DNA of 64,000 bases. It comes from Pseudomonadota bacterium (GTDB lineage: Bacteria > Pseudomonadota > Alphaproteobacteria > Rhizobiales > Xanthobacteraceae). Of this stretch, positions 7,351 to 15,602 are shown piece after piece. Below the pieces are notes generated by a model. The model saw nothing but the letters and a program-made list of their open reading frames with translations. It searched no databases and was not told the origin of the DNA. The DNA lies in the NCBI GenBank assembly GCA_023387735.1, contig JAEWHP010000006.1, positions 62,001 through 126,000 on the forward strand, read 5' to 3'. The translations under genes and the position numbers were made by a program. Within the stretch, counting starts at the first letter, position 1, and the number at the start of each line of letters is the position of its first letter.

Positions 7351-8250
7351 CTAGAGCCTCGTTCCGATTGAATCGGAACGAGGCTCTAGATTCTCTTTTT
7401 GACGCGTTTTCTTTACGCGAACCGGTTTCCACTTCGCTGGAAAACGCCCCGGACTTTGTTTGCGTGCCCCTGCCCGCAGCCATTCCCGCAGCAGCAGCCC
7501 GCCCATCACCAGCAGCGAAAAGGCCGCCAGTACGCTGCCGAACACCAGCCCGTAGTCGATGCGATAGCGTCCGGCACCCGGATCGTAGGCGGTGCAGATG
7601 AACTTGATGCGGTCGACGATGCCAGTGAAGGAAAACGGCGTGCTGGTGCCGTAGACGACGTCCTTCATCGGCTCCATGAACATGCGCAACGGAAAGGCCT
7701 CGCCATAGACTTGGCGATAGACCTTGCCGTCGCTGTCGAGGATCGTTGTCTGCGTCGGATGATCGAAGCCGCCGGCAACCTCGCGGTAGCTGAAGCCGAG
7801 ATCGTTGAGCAGCGCGGCGATGGTGGTTGCGTCTCCGCTGGCGACCCGCCAGTTCGCCAGGTTTATTCCCTGTCGCGAAGCAAACTGCGCCATCCTTGGC
7901 ACGGTGTCGTTGCGCGCATCGAAGCCGACGGTCAGCACGGCAAAGCGATCGAGGCCGAACACGCGACCGGCCTCGGTCACCGCATCGATGGTGTGCTGCG
8001 TGGTCGGCGGGCAGACCGAGCTGCAGGACGAATAGACAAGGCTGACGACCAGCGGCTTGCCGCGGTAATCCGCCAGCGAAATCGGCGTACCCTTGCTGTC
8101 AGTCAGCGCATGGTTGCCGACCGTGCGGCCGAGCGCCGCTGTCGATTTGGCGATGACGGCAGCCGGATCGAGCGCAGGTGCGGCCGGCGCAGGGGCAGCC
8201 CAAAGACCAACAAGCGCGGACGCTGCACATGCCGCGCGAAGGCCTTTCAT
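7351..8250 (-). CDS. SCO1/SenC-family copper chaperone with repeat-encoded tail
   Basis: SCO proteins deliver copper to the CuA site of subunit II. The 299 residues carry a signal peptide, the thioredoxin-fold copper motif CSSVCP and the later His (GGFDHPTQTT) that completes the copper site. A C-terminal membrane helix (GLVFGSVLAAFSLLVMGGLLL) is also present. ATG overlaps the ctaB stop (ATGA). The last roughly 38 codons fall inside palindromic repeat DNA (7352-7447), so the tail after residue 260 looks acquired by repeat insertion; the stop codon is the last bases of the palindrome. The core is intact and functional-looking. Confidence 0.92.
   Translation of the reverse strand: MKGLRAACAASALVGLWAAPAPAAPALDPAAVIAKSTAALGRTVGNHALTDSKGTPISLADYRGKPLVVSLVYSSCSSVCPPTTQHTIDAVTEAGRVFGLDRFAVLTVGFDARNDTVPRMAQFASRQGINLANWRVASGDATTIAALLNDLGFSYREVAGGFDHPTQTTILDSDGKVYRQVYGEAFPLRMFMEPMKDVVYGTSTPFSFTGIVDRIKFICTAYDPGAGRYRIDYGLVFGSVLAAFSLLVMGGLLLREWLRAGARKQSPGRFPAKWKPVRVKKTRQKENLEPRSDSIGTRL
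7352..7388. repeat. Perfect 18-bp inverted repeat with 1-nt centre
   Basis: The arms TAGAGCCTCGTTCCGATT and AATCGGAACGAGGCTCTA are exact reverse complements around a single G. Palindromes of this kind are dispersed in Bradyrhizobium-like genomes (recalled, not searched). It overlaps the end of the SCO1 gene and lies 17 bp before the next start codon, so the RNA hairpin could also stabilise or separate operon segments. Confidence 0.9.
7404..7447. repeat. Second palindromic repeat (GCGTTTTC...GAAAACGC)
   Basis: Arms GCGTTTTC (7404-7411) and GAAAACGC (7440-7447) enclose a region containing CGCGAACCGGTTTCCACTTCG, a core I associate with a dispersed rhizobial palindromic element. It is translated as part of the SCO1 C-terminus (KWKPVRVKKTRQK). 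Confidence 0.7.
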
Positions 8251-9119
8251 GACAGAAGTCCTGCCGCGCTCGACAGCAGCGCTCCTGCGATCAGCAGGGC
8301 CAGTTGCAGCAGCGAGGCAAAGAAATTCGCCATCGCGTTCGCTTTCGACGGATCGCGGTGGAGCAAGACGCTCTTCCAGACGAAGTAGCCGCCGCCAATC
8401 GACGCGCAGAGGCCGTACAGCATCCCTGCCCCGTACCAGACCGGGACCAGCGAGATGGCTGCCAACGCTACCGCATGGACCAATACGGCCAGCGTCCATG
8501 CATAGGCCGGAGCCACCACCGGCAGCATCGGGATGTTCGCGCGCGCATAGTCGTCGCCCTTGGCAGCAGCGAGGCTCCAGAAATGCGGCGGCGTCCACAG
8601 GAACAGCACGACCGCAAGCACCGTGGGCACGACCTGCGGCGAGGGATCGACAGCAGCCGCCCCCGCCAGCACGGCGAAGCTGCCGGCAAGGCCGCCGACC
8701 ACGATGTTCCAGGTGCTGCGGCGCTTGAGCCAGACCGTATAGACGATGCCGTAAGTAAAGGCGCCGAGGAACACATAGCCCGCCGCAACATGCCCGGCCG
8801 TCACCGCGGCGAGCGCAAGCGAGATGGCCAGCAGCGCGAGAAAGCCGGCGAGCCACCACGGGCTCGGCTTGAACGCGCCGCTCGCAAACGGGCGGTTGCG
8901 GGTACGCCGCATCAGCCTGTCGACGTCGCGCTCGTAGTAATGGTTGAAGGCGCCGGCCGCGCCGGACGCTCCGAGCACGGCAAGCGCGAGCCCGGCGATC
9001 TGCCACCACGCCAGCTGCGGGCCGCTTGCCGCCGCCACCCCGGCCAGCGCGCTGGCCGCAATTGCGACGCCGATCCTGAGCTTCAGGAGCGAGATCGTCA
9101 TTGAGGCTACAGCGCGCAT
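8247..9119 (-). CDS. ctaB: Protoheme IX farnesyltransferase (heme O synthase)
   Basis: This UbiA-family membrane prenyltransferase converts heme b to heme o, the first step to the hemes of many heme-copper oxidases. The 290 residues contain the Asp-rich motif NHYYERDVDRLMRRT near 59-73 with RTRNRPFASG following, and a LFLWTPPHFWSLA segment near 174; roughly eight or nine helices are visible. ATG 9119 has GGGGAGGAGAG upstream. The location between subunit I and SCO1 implies that the enzyme uses heme o or a derivative in at least one site. No heme A synthase (ctaA) is visible in the window. Confidence 0.95.
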   Translation of the reverse strand: MRAVASMTISLLKLRIGVAIAASALAGVAAASGPQLAWWQIAGLALAVLGASGAAGAFNHYYERDVDRLMRRTRNRPFASGAFKPSPWWLAGFLALLAISLALAAVTAGHVAAGYVFLGAFTYGIVYTVWLKRRSTWNIVVGGLAGSFAVLAGAAAVDPSPQVVPTVLAVVLFLWTPPHFWSLAAAKGDDYARANIPMLPVVAPAYAWTLAVLVHAVALAAISLVPVWYGAGMLYGLCASIGGGYFVWKSVLLHRDPSKANAMANFFASLLQLALLIAGALLSSAAGLLS

Positions 9120-9150
9120 GGTATCTCTCCTCCCCGGGAACGACGGTCGA

Positions 9151-10872
9151 TCAACGGAACAGCCAGAGTTCGGACAGATATTTCCAGTTGATGAAGTAGT
9201 AGAGGACGAAACAGACGAAGAAGATCGCCACCAGGATGATCGTGCCCGGCAGCTTCGGCGCCCTCTCGCTACCGTAATGCGAGGCCACCGCGCCTCCGCC
9301 GGCGAACAGCGGGAACGTAAGCTTGTGGCCGCTCGTGATCTTCTTGCCAAACAGCGCGGTGCCGACGACGACCAGCACGAAGATGATGCCGCCGATCGCC
9401 GCGATGATGGCGAAGATACCGTTCAGCCCCATCATCAGGAACGCGCCGGCGGAGTGCGCAAACCCGACGCTGGCGTCACTGAAGGTCATGTCCCAGTGCC
9501 GCCGCGCCACGCCGAGGGTGCCCGCCCCCATCATGAACAACGAGATGCCGGCGGCACCGATGCCGAACAGATAGGGCTGGATCTTGGCGAGTTGCGGCCA
9601 GACGATCTCGCGCTGGAAGATCAGCGGCAGCACCAGATAAGTGCCTCCCATGAAGGCCAGCGTCGTTCCGGCGACGACCGTGCCGTGGAAGTGGCCGGGC
9701 ACGTAGATGGTGTTGTGCATGAGCACGTTGAGTTGCTCGGTCCCCAGCACCACGCCGGAGATGCCGCCGATGAAGCCGAAGAACACCAGCGACAGGAACA
9801 TTGCCGCGAACGACGGATGACCCCATGGCGCCTTGCGCAACCACTCGAACATGCCGCGGTTGAAGCCGTTGCGCCGCTGTGCCGCCTCGATGGCGCCGGG
9901 CACGGTGAGTCCGTGCACCATCGATCCCATCACCGCGAGGTACATCATGTAGCTGGTGTTGACGATCTTCCAGCTTGCATCCATGCCGGGCTCGGCGAGC
10001 AGATGGTGCGCCGACGCCAGTTGCAGGAACAGGATGTACATGAAGAACGCCATGCGGCTGACCTTCTCGCTCAGCGGCTTGGCGCCGACGAGAAGCGCCG
10101 CGGTCAGGTACCAGAGCGAGACATGCGCCGAGACGTTGATCTGCTGCGAGGAATGCCCCATCGCCCACCACACCACCTTGTACATCAGGGGATCGATGTC
10201 GGAGATCAGGCCGAGCGACCACAGCCAGGTCGGGATCAGGATGATCGCACCGGAAGCGATTGTGAAGACGGCGATGATGGCAGCGGTGAGCGCGCCAAAC
10301 GTCACGAGCGGGATCGACCCTTCATAGGTGCCCTCTTCCTTGGCGATCACCAGCGTCGCAAAGAACAGTGCGCAGCCGATCAACGCGCCGACGGCAAACA
10401 GGATGATGCCGAGGTAGAAATGCGGCTTGGCCATCATCGGCGGATAGGAGGTGAACATCACGCTCGAATCGCCCTGCATCACTGCCACATTGGTGGCGAT
10501 CGCACCGACGATCATGAGCACGAAGCCTAGCCAGCCGAGCTTCGGCGCCGCCAGCCGCGAATTCAGCAGCACTGCCGATGCGAAATAGAGAATCGCAATC
10601 TCGAAGAAGATGATCCAGAACAGCAGCACGTTGGCGCCATGGCCGGTGAGGATCAGATAGAACCAGTCGGCCGGAAGCAAATGCACCGCCGGCCATCGCG
10701 TGAGCGCCACCAGCAGGCCCATCAGGCCGCCGATCGCCAGGAACACCACGGCCGCTACCGCGTTCGCGATGATCAGCTTCTGGGCAGCGACGTCGACCTT
10801 GAGGCCGGTGTATTGGCAGGTGCGGAATTCGCCCTTGGCGGAAACGGCGCCAATCACGGTTTCTGCGGTCAT
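9151..10872 (-). CDS. Heme-copper oxidase superfamily subunit I, probable CuA-type nitric oxide reductase
   Basis: A 573-residue polytopic catalytic subunit with about 12 helices. All metal ligands are present: low-spin heme His H78 and H396, CuB ligands H240, H289 and H290, and high-spin heme ligand H394 in HNTIYVPGHFH. The last block resembles B-type (ba3-like) enzymes. The residue four after H240, Tyr in A- and B-type oxygen reductases, is Gln (H240-S-S-Q-Q244), so the His-Tyr cofactor cannot form there. Loss of this Tyr is the hallmark of NO reductases within the superfamily, including CuA-associated classes such as eNOR. Neighbours nirS, nirI and a DNR regulator support NO reduction. Assignment as a heme-copper enzyme is firm; NO as substrate is inferred. 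Confidence 0.93.
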   Translation of the reverse strand: MTAETVIGAVSAKGEFRTCQYTGLKVDVAAQKLIIANAVAAVVFLAIGGLMGLLVALTRWPAVHLLPADWFYLILTGHGANVLLFWIIFFEIAILYFASAVLLNSRLAAPKLGWLGFVLMIVGAIATNVAVMQGDSSVMFTSYPPMMAKPHFYLGIILFAVGALIGCALFFATLVIAKEEGTYEGSIPLVTFGALTAAIIAVFTIASGAIILIPTWLWSLGLISDIDPLMYKVVWWAMGHSSQQINVSAHVSLWYLTAALLVGAKPLSEKVSRMAFFMYILFLQLASAHHLLAEPGMDASWKIVNTSYMMYLAVMGSMVHGLTVPGAIEAAQRRNGFNRGMFEWLRKAPWGHPSFAAMFLSLVFFGFIGGISGVVLGTEQLNVLMHNTIYVPGHFHGTVVAGTTLAFMGGTYLVLPLIFQREIVWPQLAKIQPYLFGIGAAGISLFMMGAGTLGVARRHWDMTFSDASVGFAHSAGAFLMMGLNGIFAIIAAIGGIIFVLVVVGTALFGKKITSGHKLTFPLFAGGGAVASHYGSERAPKLPGTIILVAIFFVCFVLYYFINWKYLSELWLFR

Positions 10873-10874
10873 GC

Positions 10875-11450
10875 TTATCTCCCATCCGCCAGGCGCTGTT
10901 CCGCCTCGGCCTTCTTTGGCTCGGTCACATAGATCTTGCCGGTCATGGTGTGATGGCCGATGCCGCAAAACTCGTTGCAAACGATGCCGAACTCGCCGCT
11001 CTCCGTCGGCGTCAGCGAAATCACGTGCTCGATTCCGGGATGCACCTGGATGTTGATGTTGGTCGGTTGCAGCGAGAAGCCGTGCTGCCAGTCGATCGAG
11101 GAGAGATGGATGCGATAGCTCTGCCCCTTCTCCAGTTCGAGGATCGGCCACCACTGCCACAGCCGTCCGAGCAAATAGACGTCGCTACCCGGCTTCGGCT
11201 TCGCAACGGGAATGCCGGCCTCCTCGCGAACCTGATTCGCCTTGGCGAAGTCGTCAACCTTGGCCTCGTAGGCCGATGGCGTGATCCGGTAGGCTTCCTT
11301 GCTGAGGTTCTGTTCCCCGATGAAATGCCAGGCGATCATGAACACGAACATGAACAGCCCCCACAGGAAGGCGATCACGATCCAGATCAGCTCGACCCGT
11401 TCGATAGGCTCATTCCACCAGATCCGTCTTTCGGGCGGTGTGACAGCCAT
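10875..11450 (-). CDS. Heme-copper oxidase subunit II with CuA site
   Basis: This is the electron-entry subunit for the adjacent subunit I. The 191 residues have one N-terminal membrane helix (VELIWIVIAFLWGLFMFVFMIAWHFIG) and a periplasmic cupredoxin domain. CuA ligands are complete: His in DWQHGFSL and the CNEFCGIGHHTM motif (Cys, Cys, His, Met). It is shorter than mitochondrial-type subunit II, which has two helices, and resembles the single-helix form of B-type enzymes. ATG has AAGGGGAA upstream, and subunit I begins 2 bp after the stop. An intact CuA implies cytochrome c or a small copper protein as donor. Confidence 0.94.
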   Translation of the reverse strand: MAVTPPERRIWWNEPIERVELIWIVIAFLWGLFMFVFMIAWHFIGEQNLSKEAYRITPSAYEAKVDDFAKANQVREEAGIPVAKPKPGSDVYLLGRLWQWWPILELEKGQSYRIHLSSIDWQHGFSLQPTNINIQVHPGIEHVISLTPTESGEFGIVCNEFCGIGHHTMTGKIYVTEPKKAEAEQRLADGR

Positions 11451-11497
11451 TTCGATTCCCCTTCACAGATTGCGTTATCGGTTGCGTGCGACGGTTC

Positions 11498-11671
11498 TCA
11501 TTTCGCGAGCGGGATCGAGGCGACTTCCATGATGCCCCAGATCAGATAAAGGACGGTCGGCAAGGTCACGCCGAGGAACAGCAGCAGGAACGGATTATCG
11601 AGCACCCTCTGCATGGCGGGCACACGTTCAGCGGCACCCTGGCGCGGCGCATTCACTTCGGTGGGCGGCAT
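11498..11671 (-). CDS. Small single-helix subunit of the heme-copper complex
   Basis: The 57-residue protein starts MPPTEVNAPRQGAAERVP, with GGGAG 7 nt upstream, and has one membrane helix (NPFLLLFLGVTLPTVLYLIWG). It is first in the operon, 47 bp before subunit II. A similar small one-helix subunit (IIa type) accompanies B-type oxidases, which suggests the same role here. No signature motif allows a firmer call. Confidence 0.75.
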   Translation of the reverse strand: MPPTEVNAPRQGAAERVPAMQRVLDNPFLLLFLGVTLPTVLYLIWGIMEVASIPLAK

Positions 11672-11731
11672 CGGCGATCTCCCGGCTTTGACAGGCTGCC
11701 GTAAACTAGGACGAGCACGCTGGAGGTTTCC

Positions 11732-11745
11732 TTGACCGCGGTTAA
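11732..11745. promoter_or_regulatory. Crp/Fnr-type box ahead of the heme-copper operon
   Basis: TTGACCGCGGTTAA is nearly palindromic and differs by one base from the box at 1242-1255. It lies between the divergent operon start (11671) and the thioredoxin-like gene (11779). A -41.5 geometry predicts a minus-strand start near 11697 and a plus-strand start near 11780. Confidence 0.6.
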
Positions 11746-11778
11746 GGATGCGCCGCCTCAAACTGAAATAATGGCGGC

Positions 11779-12228
11779 ATGAAAAATCCTGTGGTGCTCA
11801 TGAATGATGGCGGCCGGCGCGCGTGGCTTTGCCTGGGGCTGTTTCCGGCAATGACGGCGATCGTAGCAGCGCTGCTGCTTGCGCATGCCCCGCCATCGGC
11901 CCGCGCGGCCAACCTCAAACTGATCTACGTTGGAGCCGAGGACTGCGCTCCATGCCGCGACTGGCAGAGCAATGATGGCGCGGCGTTCAGGCGATCGGCC
12001 GAATTCGCGCGAATCACCTACATCGAGGTGAAAGCACCGCGCCTGCACGATGTCCTCAAGGACGAAACCTGGCCGGAAGAGATCCGCGGCCTCAAGACCC
12101 GCCTGAAGAAGAGCGATGGCGTGCCGCTATGGCTCGTCGTGTCAAACGACGAGGTCGTGGAGCAACGCTTCGGCGCTGCCTCCTGGCGCGCGAACATCCT
12201 GCCGGCGATTCAGTCCGCGCTGCGCTAG
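11779..12228 (+). CDS. Periplasmic thioredoxin-fold protein (CxxC)
   Basis: A 149-residue exported protein: positively charged start, hydrophobic helix (FPAMTAIVAALLLAHA) and a cleavage-like ARAAN. The mature domain opens with the thioredoxin strand LKLIYVGAEDCAPC (CAPC redox motif) and retains a VPLWLVVSND segment resembling the cis-Pro region. It is divergent from the heme-copper operon across a shared regulatory gap. Likely roles are a dithiol reductant for SCO1 or CuA Cys or for c-type cytochrome maturation. The start is uncertain: ATG 11779 or 11800, neither with a strong ribosome site. Confidence 0.8.
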   Translation: MKNPVVLMNDGGRRAWLCLGLFPAMTAIVAALLLAHAPPSARAANLKLIYVGAEDCAPCRDWQSNDGAAFRRSAEFARITYIEVKAPRLHDVLKDETWPEEIRGLKTRLKKSDGVPLWLVVSNDEVVEQRFGAASWRANILPAIQSALR

Positions 12229-12231
12229 CCG

Positions 12232-13005
12232 CTATCGATCGGCGGCGACCAGCGAGGGCGCGTCCGCGGAAGCTGGCTTGCGGTTGCCGACGTTGAAAGC
12301 GAAGCCACGCGGCCGGATGCGGTCGCTCGCCACGAGGCTGCGCAACGTCGAAATGTCGTTCACGACGACATCCGAGACGCGCACATCGACGCCGACCGAC
12401 CTGAGCTTGGCGAACACCCTGGATAGCGATTCGGGCTTCAGACCGAGCTGGCCCGCAATCAGGGATTTGTCATAGGGCAAGGCAATCCTGCACGGCCCCT
12501 CGACGGAGGAGGCCAGCGAAATCAGGAAATCAGCAACCCTTTGCATTCCGCTCTGTGCGGTGAGTTGCTCGATCCGGCTCACCATCAGATGCAGATGGCA
12601 GGACGCCGAGGCAATCATGGCAAGCGCTACTTCCGGCATCTTGCGAACGCAGTCGATGACGTGATCGGCCGGAATCATGATCATGCGCGTGCGCGTCACC
12701 GCGCTCGCCGTCGCCGGATAATGACCTGACGTGAAGGTGACGGCCTCGGCAAAACTCTGGCCGGCGCCAAAGACATTCAGAACTGCCTCATCGCCGGCGG
12801 GGGTGATGCGATAGAGCTTGATCCAGCCTTCGACGATGATGAAGAACGAACTCGCCGGCTCCCCCTGTCGGAACAGCGTGCTCCCCGGGCGAAGATTGAT
12901 GACCCTCGCCTGTGCGAGCAGGACATCGAGCACCTCCGGCTTCAGTCCGGAGAAGACCGGGATTTGCGATGCGACGGCCAGATCGGCGGAGCTCGGCACG
13001 GTCAT
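12232..13005 (-). CDS. dnr: Crp/Fnr-family regulator of DNR/NnrR type
   Basis: A 257-residue transcription factor: cyclic-nucleotide-like sensor domain (residues about 10-130, with RPGSTLFRQGEPASSFFIIV), a long dimer helix, and a winged helix whose recognition region is SLIAGQLGLKPESLSRVFAKL. It lacks the N-terminal Cys cluster of FNR, so it is not an oxygen-sensing [4Fe-4S] protein. This fits the heme-based NO-sensing DNR group. GAGGGA sits 5 nt before ATG 13005. Its position beside the nir/heme-copper genes suggests control through the TTGAC-N4-RTYAA boxes at 1242, 1265 and 11732. The gene symbol is by family resemblance. Confidence 0.88.
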   Translation of the reverse strand: MTVPSSADLAVASQIPVFSGLKPEVLDVLLAQARVINLRPGSTLFRQGEPASSFFIIVEGWIKLYRITPAGDEAVLNVFGAGQSFAEAVTFTSGHYPATASAVTRTRMIMIPADHVIDCVRKMPEVALAMIASASCHLHLMVSRIEQLTAQSGMQRVADFLISLASSVEGPCRIALPYDKSLIAGQLGLKPESLSRVFAKLRSVGVDVRVSDVVVNDISTLRSLVASDRIRPRGFAFNVGNRKPASADAPSLVAADR

Positions 13006-13414
13006 GTGTCCCTCGAAGGTTTCCTCTGGGAAAGCCGTTTCGACTTCAACATCGTCGCGCCACTGCCTTGGCAGCAGCGTGCGCAGCGCTCGAACTGACG
13101 GCTTCTCCAATGCACTGGGCACGTCGTGCAGCCTGATTGAGAGCTGCACTGGCGGTTGCCGGCTTCGATGGCGGCGCGTGCCCAACAATGAAGCATCCAT
13201 CCGCCGGGAAGAACTTTGAGCCAACGCAAACTTGGCGGAAGTTTCTGTAGCCCCGGGATTGAGCTCGCGTCCATCTGTTGCGAATCAGTCGCATCATCGT
13301 TGCGCCCCTGCTCACACCGGTCTGGTTCCAAATACGATCGGGACCAGCCCGGACATCCGCCGTTGCGAGCATGCGCGAATTCGCCGAACTTCGGATCGAT
13401 AGGGGAAATGATTC
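13006..13414. other. Intergenic region without a supported gene
   Basis: This 409-bp gap separates the divergent dnr-like and helicase genes and must carry both promoters. Open frames here lack plausible starts and protein features. I see no clear TTGAT-N4-ATCAA box. AGGGGAA just before 13415 is the helicase ribosome site. Confidence 0.6.
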
Positions 13415-15487
13415 GTGCTCGCTGACACCGCCGAAAGTTATCTGGATGGTCTGAATTCGGAACAGCGCAAGGCTGTCGAGCACGGTATCGGCTCAGGCGG
13501 AACCATCGGTCCGCCCCTTCTCGTGATTGCCGGCGCAGGATCGGGAAAGACCAACACGCTCGCACACCGGGTGGCGCATCTGATCATCAGGGGCGCCGAC
13601 CCGCGGCGCATGCTCCTGATGACCTTTTCGCGCCGCGCCGCCTCCGAGATGGCACAGCGCGTGGAGCGCATTGCGCGCCGTGTGATGGGCGACAAGGCCG
13701 GCATCATGACCGATGCGCTGACCTGGGCCGGCACCTTTCACGGCATCGGAGCCCGGCTGCTGCGGGAATACGCCGAACGCATCGGCTTCGATCCAAGCTT
13801 CACCATTCACGACCGCGAAGATTCTGCGGACCTGTTGAACCTGGTTCGCCATGAGCTCGGTTATTCGAAGACCGAAAGCCGCTTTCCGGCAAAGGGCACC
13901 TGCCTGTCGATTTACTCGCGTTGCGTGAATGCGGAAGCGTCGATCGAGACGGTGCTCGGACAGCATTATCCCTGGTGTTCGGGCTGGGCCAGTGAACTCA
14001 GGCAATTGTTTGCCGGTTACGTCGAGGCCAAGCAGAAGCAGAACGTGCTCGATTACGACGATCTGTTGCTGTGGTGGGCGCAGATGATGTCCGAGACTTC
14101 GATCGCAGAAGAAATCGGCGGGCGCTTCGATCACGTCATGGTCGACGAATACCAGGATACGAACCGGCTGCAGGCGACGATCCTGCTGGCACTCAAGCCG
14201 GATGGCCGTGGGCTCACAGTGGTCGGCGACGATGCCCAGTCGATCTATTCGTTTCGCGCCGCCACCGTCAGGAATATCCTGGATTTCCCGGATCATTTCA
14301 GCCCCAAGGCCGAGATCGTCACGCTCGACCGCAACTACCGCTCGACCCAGCCCGTGCTGGCGGCCGCGAACGGCGTCATCGGACTTGCGAGAGAACGGTT
14401 CACCAAGAACCTGTGGACCGAGCGCAGTTCGGCGCAGCTGCCGCGCCTGGTCACGGTGCGCGATGAAGCCGACCAGGCGCGCTATATCGTCGAACGCGTG
14501 CTCTCGAACCGCGAAGAAGGATTTCGCCTCAAGGAGCAGGCCGTGCTGTTCCGGACGTCGTCGCACAGCGGGCCGCTGGAAGTCGAACTCACGCGACGCA
14601 ACGTTCCGTTCGTCAAGTTCGGCGGCCTGAAATTCCTGGACGCCGCGCATGTCAAGGATGTGCTCGCGCTGCTGAAGTTCGTCGAGAACCCCCGGGATCG
14701 GGTTGCAGGATTCCGCGTTCTTCACCTGCTGCCCGGCATTGGACCTGCATCGGCCCAGCGCATTCTCGATGCAACCGCCACGTCGGCCGATCCACTATCG
14801 GCGCTCGCATCGTTGCCCGCGCCGCCCCGGGCCGGCCAGGACTGGGTTTCTTTTGCCGAGACGCTGGCAAATCTGCGCTATTCCGAGTGGCCTTCCGACA
14901 TCGAGCGCGCTCGTCTTTGGTACACCCCGCATCTGGAACGGATCCACGAGGATGGCGAGGTGCGGCTGGCCGATCTGCTGCAGCTCGAGCAGATCGCGGC
15001 GGGCTATCCTTCCCGGGAGCGCTTTCTGACCGAGCTGACGCTCGATCCGCCGGATGCGACGAGCGATCGTTCCGGACCGCCGTTACGCGACGAGGACTAT
15101 CTCATCCTGTCGACCATTCATTCGGCCAAGGGTCAGGAATGGAAGGCGGTATTTGCCTTGAACGTCGTCGACGGCTGCATGCCGTCCGATCTGGGCGCCG
15201 GCACGACGGCCGAACTCGAGGAAGAACGGCGCCTCCTCTACGTCGCCATGACGCGCGCAAAGGACGATCTGCATTTGATCGTACCGCAGAGATTCTTCGT
15301 GCACGGGCAGCAGGCGCGCGGCGACAGACACGTTTATGCATCTCGAACCCGCTTCATTCCGGATCTCCTGCTGAAGCTGTTCGAGCGCCAGACGTGGCCA
15401 GTGGCCACGGGGACCGCGCGCCCCGAGAAAGCCGGTCAGACTCCGAACATCGATATCCGGGAGCGGATGCGCGGAATGTGGCGCTAG
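13415..15487 (+). CDS. UvrD/PcrA-like superfamily 1A DNA helicase
   Basis: A 690-residue ATP-dependent 3'-5' DNA helicase. All motifs are present: Q-like LNSEQRKAV, Walker A AGAGSGKT, Ia TFSRRAASEM, II VDEYQDTN, III VGDDAQSIYSFR, IV LDRNYRST, V STIHSAKGQEWKAVF and VI EEERRLLYVAMTRAK. The start is GTG 13415 after AGGGGAA. It is near PcrA length and lacks an obvious nuclease domain. It is most likely an accessory repair helicase rather than the main UvrD, but the window cannot decide this. Its neighbours are unrelated. Confidence 0.95.
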   Translation: MLADTAESYLDGLNSEQRKAVEHGIGSGGTIGPPLLVIAGAGSGKTNTLAHRVAHLIIRGADPRRMLLMTFSRRAASEMAQRVERIARRVMGDKAGIMTDALTWAGTFHGIGARLLREYAERIGFDPSFTIHDREDSADLLNLVRHELGYSKTESRFPAKGTCLSIYSRCVNAEASIETVLGQHYPWCSGWASELRQLFAGYVEAKQKQNVLDYDDLLLWWAQMMSETSIAEEIGGRFDHVMVDEYQDTNRLQATILLALKPDGRGLTVVGDDAQSIYSFRAATVRNILDFPDHFSPKAEIVTLDRNYRSTQPVLAAANGVIGLARERFTKNLWTERSSAQLPRLVTVRDEADQARYIVERVLSNREEGFRLKEQAVLFRTSSHSGPLEVELTRRNVPFVKFGGLKFLDAAHVKDVLALLKFVENPRDRVAGFRVLHLLPGIGPASAQRILDATATSADPLSALASLPAPPRAGQDWVSFAETLANLRYSEWPSDIERARLWYTPHLERIHEDGEVRLADLLQLEQIAAGYPSRERFLTELTLDPPDATSDRSGPPLRDEDYLILSTIHSAKGQEWKAVFALNVVDGCMPSDLGAGTTAELEEERRLLYVAMTRAKDDLHLIVPQRFFVHGQQARGDRHVYASRTRFIPDLLLKLFERQTWPVATGTARPEKAGQTPNIDIRERMRGMWR

Positions 15488-15602
15488 CGAAGGCTCGCAT
15501 TGTGGTCGGATATTGGGCCTGACTCATGCCGCAGTGCAGCTCAGTCGCCCTGGCAAGCCCCGCAACAACGCTTGCGGCCTCAAGTCCGTCGCCTCGGCGG
15601 GT

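Noticed and set aside
6145..7371. A 408-codon plus-strand frame rich in Arg, His and Gln
   Set aside because: Composition is that of antisense shadow over the cytochrome b/ferredoxin/MvhD gene, with no domain signature.
7352..7388. Simple transcription terminator
   Set aside because: The stem is a perfect 18-bp dispersed-type palindrome without an adjacent T-run on the minus strand, and transcription must continue into the next operon gene; a repeat element explains it better.
9151..10872. Annotating subunit I simply as cytochrome c oxidase CoxA/CtaD
   Set aside because: The residue four after the first CuB histidine is Gln rather than Tyr and the gene context is denitrification, so an aerobic oxidase label would hide the key feature.
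13046..13483. A 145-codon minus-strand frame over the dnr/helicase gap
   Set aside because: It overlaps the starts of both flanking genes and has no protein-like features or ribosome site.
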